A DNA stretch of 5,558 nt from the NCBI GenBank assembly GCA_029863735.1, contig JAOTUT010000126.1, positions 1-5,558 of the forward strand. Reading direction: 5' to 3'. This DNA comes from Ignavibacteria bacterium. GTDB lineage: Bacteria > Bacteroidota > Ignavibacteria > Ignavibacteriales > Ignavibacteriaceae. The notes below the pieces were generated by a model. It saw only the letters and a list, made by a program, of their open reading frames with translations. It searched no databases and was not told the origin of the DNA. Made by a program: the position numbers and the translations under genes. Numbering within the stretch: the first letter of the stretch is position 1; each line of letters begins with the position of its first letter. This document shows, piece after piece, positions 1-5,558 of this stretch.

Positions 1-884
1 TATAGAAATAACCCAGTACGATGAGTTGACAATTCTCCGTAAAAAAGAGATGCAAATTTATCATCCTCAAAAATTTTGTTTACAAGCTGATTCAATCTTC
101 GCATTAAGGCAACAATTTTTATTTCGAAACCGCTTGCCATTCGCAGTGCACCAGCTATGTACATTGCTTCTGCAGCGGCTCCAACTCCTTTACTTGCAGC
201 ATCACCAATAGTTACACCAAGTCTGTCTTTTTCATCGCCATGTTCAAGATAATCAAAAAAGTCACCTCCGATTATTTCGGCCGGATTGGTTACCCCATAT
301 AATTCATAATCATGGAAATTAAATTCATGTTCCGGGAGTATGCTTTTCTGCAGTTGTCGTGCTTTATCAATATCAGCTTTAAGATAATTAACACTTGCTG
401 ACGATCTTCTTTGTTTTATTTGAAATGTTAAGGTGGTTGCAATTATATTCAGATTTATTCTGAATTCTTCATCAATCTTTTCACTATTCATCGCAAGCAG
501 GTATTCATAGTAATATTTTTCTTTAATTTTCTTCCTGCCGCCAACACCCGAAGCTGAGTACTTGAATATACCTTTTTTTCGAAGTGTACTAATAGTTTCC
601 TTGCCAAATATGGTTCTTTGCTTCGCAATCAAATCAAGTATAGCATACCTATGTATATCAATTTGAAATTTGGTATCAATCTTTTCGATTTTTCCTGTTT
701 GATATAAAAGACTGTATGTCTCATTCTGTTCGTCCAATTTCCAGATTCTGCCGCCGGTTATATCAATATTTTCATTACCTACAATTTCATTTACTGTAGT
801 AATTAACATTTCCTCTTCAGTTTTAAATTTACCTGAAGCTATTGACTCAACAAGCCTGTGTAATTTTTTTTGATCTATTGCCAT
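1..884 (-). CDS. SpoIIE/RsbU-type PP2C serine/threonine phosphatase with GAF-like N-terminus (3' end beyond window)
   Basis: A continuous frame from ATG at 884 to the left edge gives 294 residues with no stop, so the C-terminus is missing. Residues ~175-184 (ARQLQKSILP) are the helical linker typical of RsbU-like phosphatases. Next come GGDFFDY (206-212), with a metal-binding Asp at 208, then GDAASKGVGAAAEAM (227-241), the family's GDvxGKG motif with A-A-S in place of V-x-G, and FASLFYGEL (277-285). Residues ~20-160 (for example GGRIWKLDEQNETYSLLYQTG shortened to GGRIWKL, 44-50, plus a final helix near 140-160) resemble a GAF sensory domain, with less certainty. No signal peptide or membrane segment is seen, so it is probably cytoplasmic. 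Such enzymes use Mn/Mg to dephosphorylate anti-sigma antagonists or similar targets; no partner is visible here. The start lies 4 nt after the peptidase stop, implying one operon. Only a weak GGAA precedes the ATG. Confidence 0.87.
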   Translation of the reverse strand, partial: MAIDQKKLHRLVESIASGKFKTEEEMLITTVNEIVGNENIDITGGRIWKLDEQNETYSLLYQTGKIEKIDTKFQIDIHRYAILDLIAKQRTIFGKETISTLRKKGIFKYSASGVGGRKKIKEKYYYEYLLAMNSEKIDEEFRINLNIIATTLTFQIKQRRSSASVNYLKADIDKARQLQKSILPEHEFNFHDYELYGVTNPAEIIGGDFFDYLEHGDEKDRLGVTIGDAASKGVGAAAEAMYIAGALRMASGFEIKIVALMRRLNQLVNKIFEDDKFASLFYGELSTHRTGLFL

Positions 885-888
885 AATT

Positions 889-2157
889 TTATTCCGAATA
901 AAAATATATCATTTGCTGAATAGCCCTTTTACAAACCAGACAGAAGTTATCAATTTTAATTGATTTCATTGTGCAATCGTGTGCTGGTCTGTAAATTCCT
1001 TTTTCCATATAACCCCCACCTTCAAATGCACCGACTTTGTCTTTATATTCATCCTTATCAGGTGTTGGGATTGGTGTTAAATCTTCAACAAGATCTTTCC
1101 ATTTAGAATCAAAATCAACAAGAGTGGTCAAATTAGGATCAGTCGGTTCAACATCTAGTGGATAAAAATCCTGGTAAGCAACATCAGATGTATAATATTC
1201 ATCGGCAAGGGAAGCAAAACCGTGTCCGAATTCGTGAGTTGCTACAAATTCAAAGTATTTATTCTTAGTTACACACATTGAGTAATGGTTGTAAATGGAA
1301 CCACCACCGTATTTATCAGAATTAACCAGAACGTAAATCTGATCGTAAGGCGCATTCGATGCAACATTCCTTAATGTTTTATTATCGTAAGTCATGACAT
1401 ATCTCTCAAGATCGAAAGTGTAAAAAGATGAATTGACCAAAGTTTTTTTCCAGATATCTTCTTTAGGAATATCAGTTCCTGATTCATTTGAGGGAGCTTC
1501 TATTCCCCAAATATTAAACTTATCTTTATTTTCTTTGAAAGGTGAAGAGTTGAAAAGATACTCAGAAAATCGGTCACAATCATTTTTAAATATTTCCATT
1601 TCCTCAACTGCATACCCTTCAGGGATGATTACGATATCAACTTTCAATGATGGATCACCTGATTTCAGAACTTCAAAGTTTTTGTATTCATCAACTCTTT
1701 CTGTTTTAATAAAATAATTTTCGGGATTGACTTCATACTCAAACTTTTTTATCCATTCGTTTTTCCTGTTGGATGCGTAAAAAATCACTGAGACAGGTTT
1801 TTTCGGAAAAGGAAAAACAACCGTTTCACTAAAAGTTTTTAATGTGTTCTTTGCTTCTTCAGTTGTCTGCCATTCATTAAATATTGTTGAGTAACCTCTG
1901 GAATAAATGAATTTATTGCTTGCTACATCATAAACTTCAAATTTGTACCTGCCATAATTGAACTTATCAATCAGGTTTACTTTTGAACCGCCCCAATAAG
2001 GTTCTTCAATCAACTCATCAAATGAATAATAATTATTTTCCTTATCACCTGTGTGAAAATAATCTAGTCGAAGAGTCTTGTCCTCGAAGTAATCGTCAAA
2101 ATTTAATTGAGAGTAAGTAACCGTAATGGATAGCAGAATTAGAAAAATTATTTTCAT
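889..2157 (-). CDS. Secreted zinc metallopeptidase, peptidase family M64 (IgA-peptidase-like)
   Basis: The product has 422 residues, close to the length of Bacteroides M64 proteins. A hydrophobic leader (MKIIFLILLSITVTYS, 1-16) is followed by Gln17, a likely signal-peptidase I site, so export to the periplasm or outside is expected. Residues ~18-135 form the beta-rich N-terminal region usual before the M64 catalytic domain. The catalytic part contains VDIVIIPEGY (173-182) and HEFGHGFASLADEYY (308-322). There H308 and H312 are zinc ligands, E309 is the general base, and LADEY is the M64 hallmark. A late region has GGYMEKGIYRP (381-391), then C395, and FCLVC with C406 and C409, as in the family. 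Family members cleave proteins (the founder cleaves IgA); the substrate here is unknown. The start is supported by AAGGAAGG ending 3 nt before ATG and by the leader peptide. It appears to be the first gene of an operon with the phosphatase. Confidence 0.92.
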   Translation of the reverse strand: MKIIFLILLSITVTYSQLNFDDYFEDKTLRLDYFHTGDKENNYYSFDELIEEPYWGGSKVNLIDKFNYGRYKFEVYDVASNKFIYSRGYSTIFNEWQTTEEAKNTLKTFSETVVFPFPKKPVSVIFYASNRKNEWIKKFEYEVNPENYFIKTERVDEYKNFEVLKSGDPSLKVDIVIIPEGYAVEEMEIFKNDCDRFSEYLFNSSPFKENKDKFNIWGIEAPSNESGTDIPKEDIWKKTLVNSSFYTFDLERYVMTYDNKTLRNVASNAPYDQIYVLVNSDKYGGGSIYNHYSMCVTKNKYFEFVATHEFGHGFASLADEYYTSDVAYQDFYPLDVEPTDPNLTTLVDFDSKWKDLVEDLTPIPTPDKDEYKDKVGAFEGGGYMEKGIYRPAHDCTMKSIKIDNFCLVCKRAIQQMIYFYSE

Positions 2158-2160
2158 TAA

Positions 2161-2168
2161 CCTTCCTT
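2161..2168 (-). promoter_or_regulatory. Shine-Dalgarno site of the M64 peptidase gene
   Basis: On the minus strand AAGGAAGG lies 3 nt before the ATG at 2157 (6 nt from the AAGGA core). It fixes the start directly before the signal peptide. Confidence 0.7.
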
Positions 2169-2195
2169 AGTAATCAGTTGAAAAATTTTACAATA

Positions 2196-2227
2196 CAAAG
2201 ATAGGATTTTTGAGCGATAGAGTTAAA
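2196..2227 (-). promoter_or_regulatory. Candidate promoter for the peptidase-phosphatase operon (TAnnTTTG type)
   Basis: The minus strand carries TATCTTTG at 2203-2196, an exact match to the Bacteroidetes housekeeping -7 box TAnnTTTG. A weak TTTA at 2227-2224, 20 nt upstream, could act as the -33 element (consensus TTTG). Transcription would begin near 2190, giving a leader of about 30 nt that contains the Shine-Dalgarno site. The geometry is good, but AT-rich DNA gives such matches by chance. Confidence 0.45.
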
Positions 2228-2240
2228 GTAATTATTAGTA

Positions 2241-2267
2241 TCACACTTCGACAAGCTCAGTGTGACA
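2241..2267 (+). repeat. Hairpin repeat copy 1 (outer, left)
   Basis: The arms TCACACT and AGTGTGA enclose the 11-nt loop TCGACAAGCTC, giving a 7-bp perfect stem. Including the trailing CA, 27 nt are identical to the copy at 2618-2644. It lies upstream of the peptidase promoter and 21 nt from the inverted copy 2, so the two form a REPIN-like inverted pair. Sequences of this type, with a TCGACAAGCTC core between short complementary arms, recur as dispersed repeats in Bacteroidetes and other phyla (recalled knowledge, not checked here). Confidence 0.85.
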
Positions 2268-2288
2268 GGAAAAATTAAAGGCTCCATT

Positions 2289-2315
2289 GTCATCCTGAGC
2301 CTGACGAAGGATGAC
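2289..2315 (-). repeat. Hairpin repeat copy 2 (inverted, diverged)
   Basis: On the plus strand the arms GTCATCCT and AGGATGAC flank GAGCCTGACGA: an 8-bp perfect stem with an 11-nt loop. Read on the minus strand the loop is TCGTCAGGCTC, differing from copies 1 and 3 at only two positions, so this is the same family in opposite orientation. The stem differs from copy 3 at two base pairs, both compensated. It overlaps the 3' end of the GIY-YIG reading frame and supplies that frame's final TGA. In RNA from either strand it could fold and act as a transcript end or stabiliser. Confidence 0.85.
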
Positions 2316-2607
2316 GGTTATTTTTGGATTCTGTGTTGGAAAGTTTTATCAATAATTCAAAATCGGAGTTTATAAGCGCTACCTTCTTTTTTCTACTCCA
2401 GCCCTTTACTTGCTTTTCAAATCTTATTGCTTCATTTATATCAGCGAATCAGGCAGAGAACACTAATGTTATTGGTAGTTTATTACTTGTATAACCTTTT
2501 ATTAAACCTGATTGATGTTCATTTATACGACGCTCTAAATTATTTGTGACGCCAGTATAATAACTATCATCTGAACACTTCAGTATGTAAACAAAATAAT
2601 CCTTCAT
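2290..2607 (-). pseudogene. Small GIY-YIG endonuclease-domain protein, interrupted by in-frame TGA
   Basis: From ATG at 2607 the first 52 residues are a standard GIY-YIG N-terminal half. FVYILKC (5-11) and YYTGVT (16-21) are the GIY/YIG strands, NNLERRINEH (22-31) carries the conserved Arg, and the half ends KLPITLVFSA. TGA at 2451-2449 stops it. The same frame stays open for 52 more codons and reads as the missing C-terminal half: FADINEAIRFEKQVKGW with the catalytic-type Glu before KQ, then SRKKKVALI and DFELLIKLS, ending at a TGA in repeat copy 2. The combined ~105 codons match the usual ~80-100 residue length. Free-standing proteins of this kind have no firmly known role. A start at 2649 is possible but would translate repeat copy 3. 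No Shine-Dalgarno sequence is visible. A recent nonsense mutation is likeliest; readthrough or a sequencing error is possible. Confidence 0.87.
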
Positions 2608-2616
2608 AAGAATAAT

Positions 2617-2643
2617 GTCACACTTCGACAAGCTCAGTGTGAC
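2617..2643 (+). repeat. Hairpin repeat copy 3 (outer, right)
   Basis: The arms GTCACACT and AGTGTGAC form an 8-bp perfect stem around TCGACAAGCTC. Positions 2618-2644 are identical to 2241-2267, in the same orientation. The hairpin fills most of the 44-nt gap between the pyrE stop and the GIY-YIG ATG. Transcripts of pyrE would therefore carry a hairpin 8 nt after the stop codon. The U content after it is modest, so termination there is uncertain. Confidence 0.88.
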
Positions 2644-2651
2644 AATCAAAT

Positions 2652-3227
2652 TTACTTTATTTTCCTCGAACCCGGCTTTACTAGCTCAATATCTTCCCTG
2701 CATAGAGGACAATCCTTAGGAAGATAAGACACAACCTCTATTTTTAATGTGCTGAATTGAGGGTATCCGAAATTCACTTTACCATTACTTCTGTCAACAA
2801 TAAAACCAACTCCAACAACTTTTGCGCTGTTACTTTTTACAATATCAATCACTTCAAAGACCGAACCACCGGTAGTGACAACATCTTCACATAGAAGAAC
2901 TTTTTCATTTTCATCCAAACTAAATCCTCGTCGCAAGGAAAGCTTCTTATCTTCCCTCTCAGCAAAGATAAATCTTTTGTTTAACTGCCGTGCAACTTCT
3001 TGTCCGACAACGAGTCCGCCAATTGCTGGTGCAATTACAGTGTCTATTTGGGTATTCCTGAAATTATCTGCTATCATCTTACAGAGCATCTGTGTGTACT
3101 CAGGATACTGTAAAACTTTTGCACATTGGAAATACCTGTCGCTATGTCTTCCGGAAGTTAAAAGAAAATGTCCGGTAAGCAATGCACCCGTTTTTTTAAA
3201 GACGCTCAGTATTTCTGATTCCGTCAT
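2652..3227 (-). CDS. pyrE: Orotate phosphoribosyltransferase
   Basis: This enzyme joins orotate to PRPP to make orotidine 5'-monophosphate, the penultimate step of de novo UMP synthesis, in the cytoplasm. The 191-residue product fits the shorter PyrE subfamily (E. coli's is about 213). It shows [16 protein letters not shown] (19-34), the substrate-binding N-terminal segment, then [15 protein letters not shown] (66-80) and FAERED (88-93). [13 protein letters not shown] (110-122) is the type I PRTase PRPP-binding loop with acidic E114-D115. The C-terminal [17 protein letters not shown] (173-189), with a Cys pair at 173 and 176, is characteristic of this branch. The start lies 2 nt after the phhB stop, with AAGGA 11 nt upstream inside the last phhB codons, so the two genes are likely cotranscribed and translationally linked. 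pyrF is not in the window. Confidence 0.97.
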   Translation of the reverse strand: MTESEILSVFKKTGALLTGHFLLTSGRHSDRYFQCAKVLQYPEYTQMLCKMIADNFRNTQIDTVIAPAIGGLVVGQEVARQLNKRFIFAEREDKKLSLRRGFSLDENEKVLLCEDVVTTGGSVFEVIDIVKSNSAKVVGVGFIVDRSNGKVNFGYPQFSTLKIEVVSYLPKDCPLCREDIELVKPGSRKIK

Positions 3228-3229
3228 AA

Positions 3230-3511
3230 TTATTTAAGTCCTTCAATTTTTTCTGCGAGCTGAAAATCTTTTTTTGTGAGGCCGCCTTCGCTGTGAGTTG
3301 AGGCTGTGATTTTCACTTTGTTCCAGGAGTGAATTAATATATCAGGATGATGATCCAACTTCTCAGCTTCAGCTCCCACTTTATTTACGAAAGCGAGCGC
3401 CTCAGCAAAATCTTTTAACTGATATTGTTTTACAATCTGTTTTTCCTCTTGCATCCAGCCAGATAAGGAAGAAAGATTTTTTAATATTTCATCTTGAGAT
3501 AGTAGTGACAT
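3230..3511 (-). CDS. phhB: Pterin-4a-carbinolamine dehydratase
   Basis: The 93-residue, single-domain protein dehydrates 4a-hydroxytetrahydrobiopterin to quinonoid dihydropterin, recycling the cofactor of aromatic amino acid hydroxylases. The family signature is complete: W19 and the segment around [16 protein letters not shown] (30-45), HHPD (54-57), WNKVKI (63-68), TH (72-73) and GGLTKKD (76-82). H54, H55, H73 and D82 are the catalytic-site residues of the family. The length is normal (about 90-110). No phenylalanine hydroxylase gene is in the window, so the physiological substrate is open; the family also has members of undefined pterin or molybdopterin-linked role. It is the first gene after the clpC terminator and probably leads an operon with pyrE. 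Confidence 0.94.
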   Translation of the reverse strand: MSLLSQDEILKNLSSLSGWMQEEKQIVKQYQLKDFAEALAFVNKVGAEAEKLDHHPDILIHSWNKVKITASTHSEGGLTKKDFQLAEKIEGLK

Positions 3512-3514
3512 AGT

Positions 3515-3520
3515 TCCTCC
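3515..3520 (-). promoter_or_regulatory. Shine-Dalgarno site of phhB
   Basis: GGAGGA on the minus strand ends 3 nt before the ATG at 3511. It is strong and close to consensus, and it supports both the start and a lineage that uses Shine-Dalgarno initiation. Confidence 0.75.
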
Positions 3521-3541
3521 AAATTTATTTCTTGATAATAA

Positions 3542-3568
3542 AAAAGCGTATTCGAAAAATACGCTTTT
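3542..3568 (-). terminator. Rho-independent terminator of clpC
   Basis: On the minus strand AAAAGCGTATT and AATACGCTTTT form a perfect 11-bp stem around the 5-nt loop TTTCG. The T-rich tail (TTTT of the arm plus TTATTAT) follows. It begins 26 nt after the clpC stop and ends about 30 nt before phhB, so it separates the two transcription units. The A/T ends of the stem also let it work weakly in the other direction. Confidence 0.88.
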
Positions 3569-3594
3569 GAAAATGATTTAAGATAATAGTTGTT

Positions 3595-5558
3595 TTAGTT
3601 TTCTATCTGTCCGGGGGTTTTAGATTCTTGGCCAGGTTTTTCCAAATCCAGAGCCTCATCATAAAAAACAAGATCATCTGCACCTTCAACATGCTTGGCA
3701 ACTATCTTTGTGCCCTCTTTAAATGAGCCTCTGAGAATTTCCTCTGCGAGTGGATCCTCAATATATTTTTGTATTGCTCTTCTCAATGGTCTGGCACCAT
3801 ATTTTTCATCATAGCCTTTGTTAACCAAAAATTCTTTCGATGACTGATCAAGAATTAAATCCATTTTATTCTCTTCAAGATTCTTATACAGATCTTTTGT
3901 TTCGATGTCGATGATCTGCATTATATCTTCTTTATCAAGATTTCTGAAGACAATTGTATCGTCAATTCTATTAAGGAATTCTGGATTAAATAATTTTTTC
4001 ATTGCCTCTTCAACTATATCTTTCATCTTATCATATTGGTCTTTTGGTCTTGAATCCCCAAATCCGAATGAGCTGATATCTTTTATATCTCTCGTTCCAA
4101 CATTAGAAGTCATAATGATAATTGTATTCCGGAAATCTACTTTTCTGCCAAGACTATCAGTTAAAATTCCATCATCTAATACCTGAAGAAGAATGCTGAA
4201 AATATCCGGATGAGCTTTTTCAATTTCATCAAATAAAACAACCGAATAAGGTTTTCTTCTTACTTTTTCAGTAAGTTGTCCACCTTCTTCGTAACCAACG
4301 TACCCCGGAGGTGCACCAACAAGACGTGACACTGAAAATTTCTCCATATACTCGCTCATATCAATTCTTACAAGTGAACCCTCAGAATCAAAAAGATATC
4401 TTGCAAGAGCTTTGCACAATTCGGTTTTTCCAACTCCTGTTGGACCTAAGAAAATGAAACTTCCAATTGGTCGATTCGGATTTTTTAATCCAGCTCTTGT
4501 TCTTCTAATCGCCTTTGTCAGCTTGCTGATTGCTTCATTCTGACCAACAATAAACTGCTTAAGGGCTTCGTCCATTTTAAGAAGCTTTTCTGATTCAGTC
4601 TGAGCGATTCGGTTAACAGGAATTCCTGTCATCATAGCAACAACTGTGGCGATATCTTCCTCGTTAACATCGTGTACGATATCTTTTGTTTTAGCGTCCC
4701 ATTCTCTTTTGGTTGATTCAAGATCAGCCTGAAGATTTCTTTCTTTATCTCTCAAGCGAGCGGCTTCTTCATAATCCTGTCTTTTAACAACAGCGGCTTT
4801 TTCTCTTCTGACCTGTTCTATTTCTTCTTCCAGATCAAGTATTTCTTCGGGGACCTCGAAATTGCCCATATGAACTCTTGAACCAGCTTCATCGAGAACA
4901 TCAATTGCTTTATCTGGCAGATGACGATCAGTGATATACCTGTTACTTAATTTAACTGCAGAATCAATTGCTGCATCAGAATACTTTACATGATGATGTT
5001 CTTCATATTTGAATTTTATCTTCTCGAGAATTTGTCTTGTTTCATCATATGATGGTGGATCAACCATAACTTTCTGAAATCGTCTGTCTAATGCACCATC
5101 AGTTTCGATGTGTTTGCGATATTCATCAAGTGTTGTAGCACCGATGCATTGAATATCTCCGCGAGAAAGTGCGGGCTTAAACATATTAGAAGCATCAAGT
5201 GAACCTGAAGCTCCTCCGGCACCGACTATAGTATGCAATTCATCAATAAATAAAATAACATCTCTTGCTTTTTCTAGTTCATTCATCAAAGCTTTCATTC
5301 TTTCTTCAAACTGACCACGGTATTTTGTTCCTGCCACGAGACCAGCTAAATCAAGAGTAACAACTCTTTTATCCTGAAGTATTCTCGGAACTTTCTTTTG
5401 AACTATACGCAGAGCTAATCCTTCCGCAATCGCAGTCTTTCCCACACCAGGTTCTCCAATAAGAACAGGATTGTTTTTCTTTCTTCTACTAAGGATTTGT
5501 GCAACTCTTTCAATTTCTTTATCTCTGCCGACAACCGGGTCAAGTTTATCATCGATAG
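3595..5558 (-). CDS. clpC: ATP-dependent Clp protease ATP-binding subunit ClpC (N-terminus beyond window)
   Basis: The Hsp100 AAA+ unfoldase feeds substrates to ClpP. The frame is open to the right edge, giving 653 visible residues. The N-terminal Clp_N repeats (~150 residues) lie outside, so the GTG at 5445 is internal, within Walker A. D1 shows GEPGVGKT (34-41, Walker A), pore loop KYRGQFEER (78-86), VILFIDE (100-106, Walker B), GATT (139-142) and DRRF with the arginine finger (157-160). A short coiled UVR-type middle segment (~240-293, [14 protein letters not shown]) marks ClpC rather than ClpB, whose middle domain is much longer. D2 shows GPTGVGKT (371-378), pore loop GYVGYEEGG (418-426), VVLFDE (439-444), NRID (529-532) and sensor 2 GARPLRR (587-593). 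The SSFGFGD loop (495-501) sits where ClpC/ClpA bind ClpP. All catalytic motifs are intact. The acidic C-terminal tail is unremarkable. Confidence 0.98.
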   Translation of the reverse strand, partial: IDDKLDPVVGRDKEIERVAQILSRRKKNNPVLIGEPGVGKTAIAEGLALRIVQKKVPRILQDKRVVTLDLAGLVAGTKYRGQFEERMKALMNELEKARDVILFIDELHTIVGAGGASGSLDASNMFKPALSRGDIQCIGATTLDEYRKHIETDGALDRRFQKVMVDPPSYDETRQILEKIKFKYEEHHHVKYSDAAIDSAVKLSNRYITDRHLPDKAIDVLDEAGSRVHMGNFEVPEEILDLEEEIEQVRREKAAVVKRQDYEEAARLRDKERNLQADLESTKREWDAKTKDIVHDVNEEDIATVVAMMTGIPVNRIAQTESEKLLKMDEALKQFIVGQNEAISKLTKAIRRTRAGLKNPNRPIGSFIFLGPTGVGKTELCKALARYLFDSEGSLVRIDMSEYMEKFSVSRLVGAPPGYVGYEEGGQLTEKVRRKPYSVVLFDEIEKAHPDIFSILLQVLDDGILTDSLGRKVDFRNTIIIMTSNVGTRDIKDISSFGFGDSRPKDQYDKMKDIVEEAMKKLFNPEFLNRIDDTIVFRNLDKEDIMQIIDIETKDLYKNLEENKMDLILDQSSKEFLVNKGYDEKYGARPLRRAIQKYIEDPLAEEILRGSFKEGTKIVAKHVEGADDLVFYDEALDLEKPGQESKTPGQIEN

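Noticed and set aside
26..211. Plus-strand open frame of 61 codons
   Set aside because: It lies antisense to the conserved catalytic motifs of the phosphatase and has no recognisable domain.
1433..1717. Plus-strand open frame of 94 codons
   Set aside because: It is antisense to the well-supported M64 peptidase, with no family-like sequence.
2241..2644. CRISPR array
   Set aside because: There are only three copies, irregularly spaced, one inverted and diverged, with a gene between the identical ones and no spacer regularity.
2608..2649. Longer N-terminus for the GIY-YIG protein starting at 2649
   Set aside because: The extra 14 residues are encoded by repeat copy 3. Family proteins begin with M-x-x-[FY]-VYILKC, which fits the ATG at 2607.
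2875..3237. Plus-strand open frame of 120 codons
   Set aside because: It is a shadow of pyrE, antisense to the PRPP-binding region; it has low-complexity Ser-rich translation and no domain.
3519..3526. TAAATTTG before phhB as a TAnnTTTG promoter
   Set aside because: It abuts the Shine-Dalgarno site, so transcription would start at about the ATG and leave out the strong GGAGGA. It is probably a chance match in AT-rich DNA.
3905..4186. Plus-strand open frame of 93 codons
   Set aside because: It is antisense to the ClpC D2 domain, whose motifs are intact on the minus strand.
5443..5445. GTG as start of the Clp ATPase
   Set aside because: It falls inside Walker A (GEPGVGKT); the frame and conserved D1 sequence continue to the right edge.
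3595..5558. ClpB rather than ClpC
   Set aside because: The middle region is a short UVR-type coil, not the long ClpB M-domain, and a ClpP-loop-like SSFGFGD segment is present.

Overview
All recognisable genes in this 5.6 kb window lie on the minus strand. The composition is AT-rich. The gene content points to the Bacteroidota/Ignavibacteriota (FCB) group: a secreted M64-type metallopeptidase, a GIY-YIG protein embedded in a hairpin repeat, and a TAnnTTTG-type promoter candidate. Good Shine-Dalgarno sequences precede the peptidase and the pterin dehydratase. That is unusual for typical Bacteroidetes and would fit Ignavibacteria or another deep FCB lineage better. The assignment is inference only.

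Layout in the direction of transcription (right to left): (1) 5558-3595, the C-terminal ~650 residues of the AAA+ unfoldase ClpC, entering from the right edge and ending at an intrinsic terminator (3568-3542). (2) 3511-2652, a tight pair: a pterin-4a-carbinolamine dehydratase (phhB) and, 2 nt later, orotate phosphoribosyltransferase (pyrE). (3) 2644-2241, a repeat-rich block holding a small GIY-YIG endonuclease-like gene, interrupted by an in-frame TGA and bracketed by two identical 27-nt repeats. A third, diverged copy lies inverted over the gene's 3' end. (4) 2157-1, a probable two-gene operon with its own promoter: a secreted M64 metallopeptidase and, 4 nt later, a GAF-like/SpoIIE-type PP2C phosphatase that runs off the left edge.

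The clpC, pyrE and phhB genes are ordinary housekeeping functions (protein quality control, UMP synthesis, pterin recycling). The least ordinary part is the 2241-2644 block. Its three repeat copies share one 11-nt loop but have stems that differ by two compensated base pairs, which suggests selection for a hairpin. The copies at 2241 and 2289 form an inverted pair like a REPIN, and the GIY-YIG frame sits between the identical outer copies. This is compatible with a small nuclease-associated mobile repeat unit, but a single locus cannot prove that.
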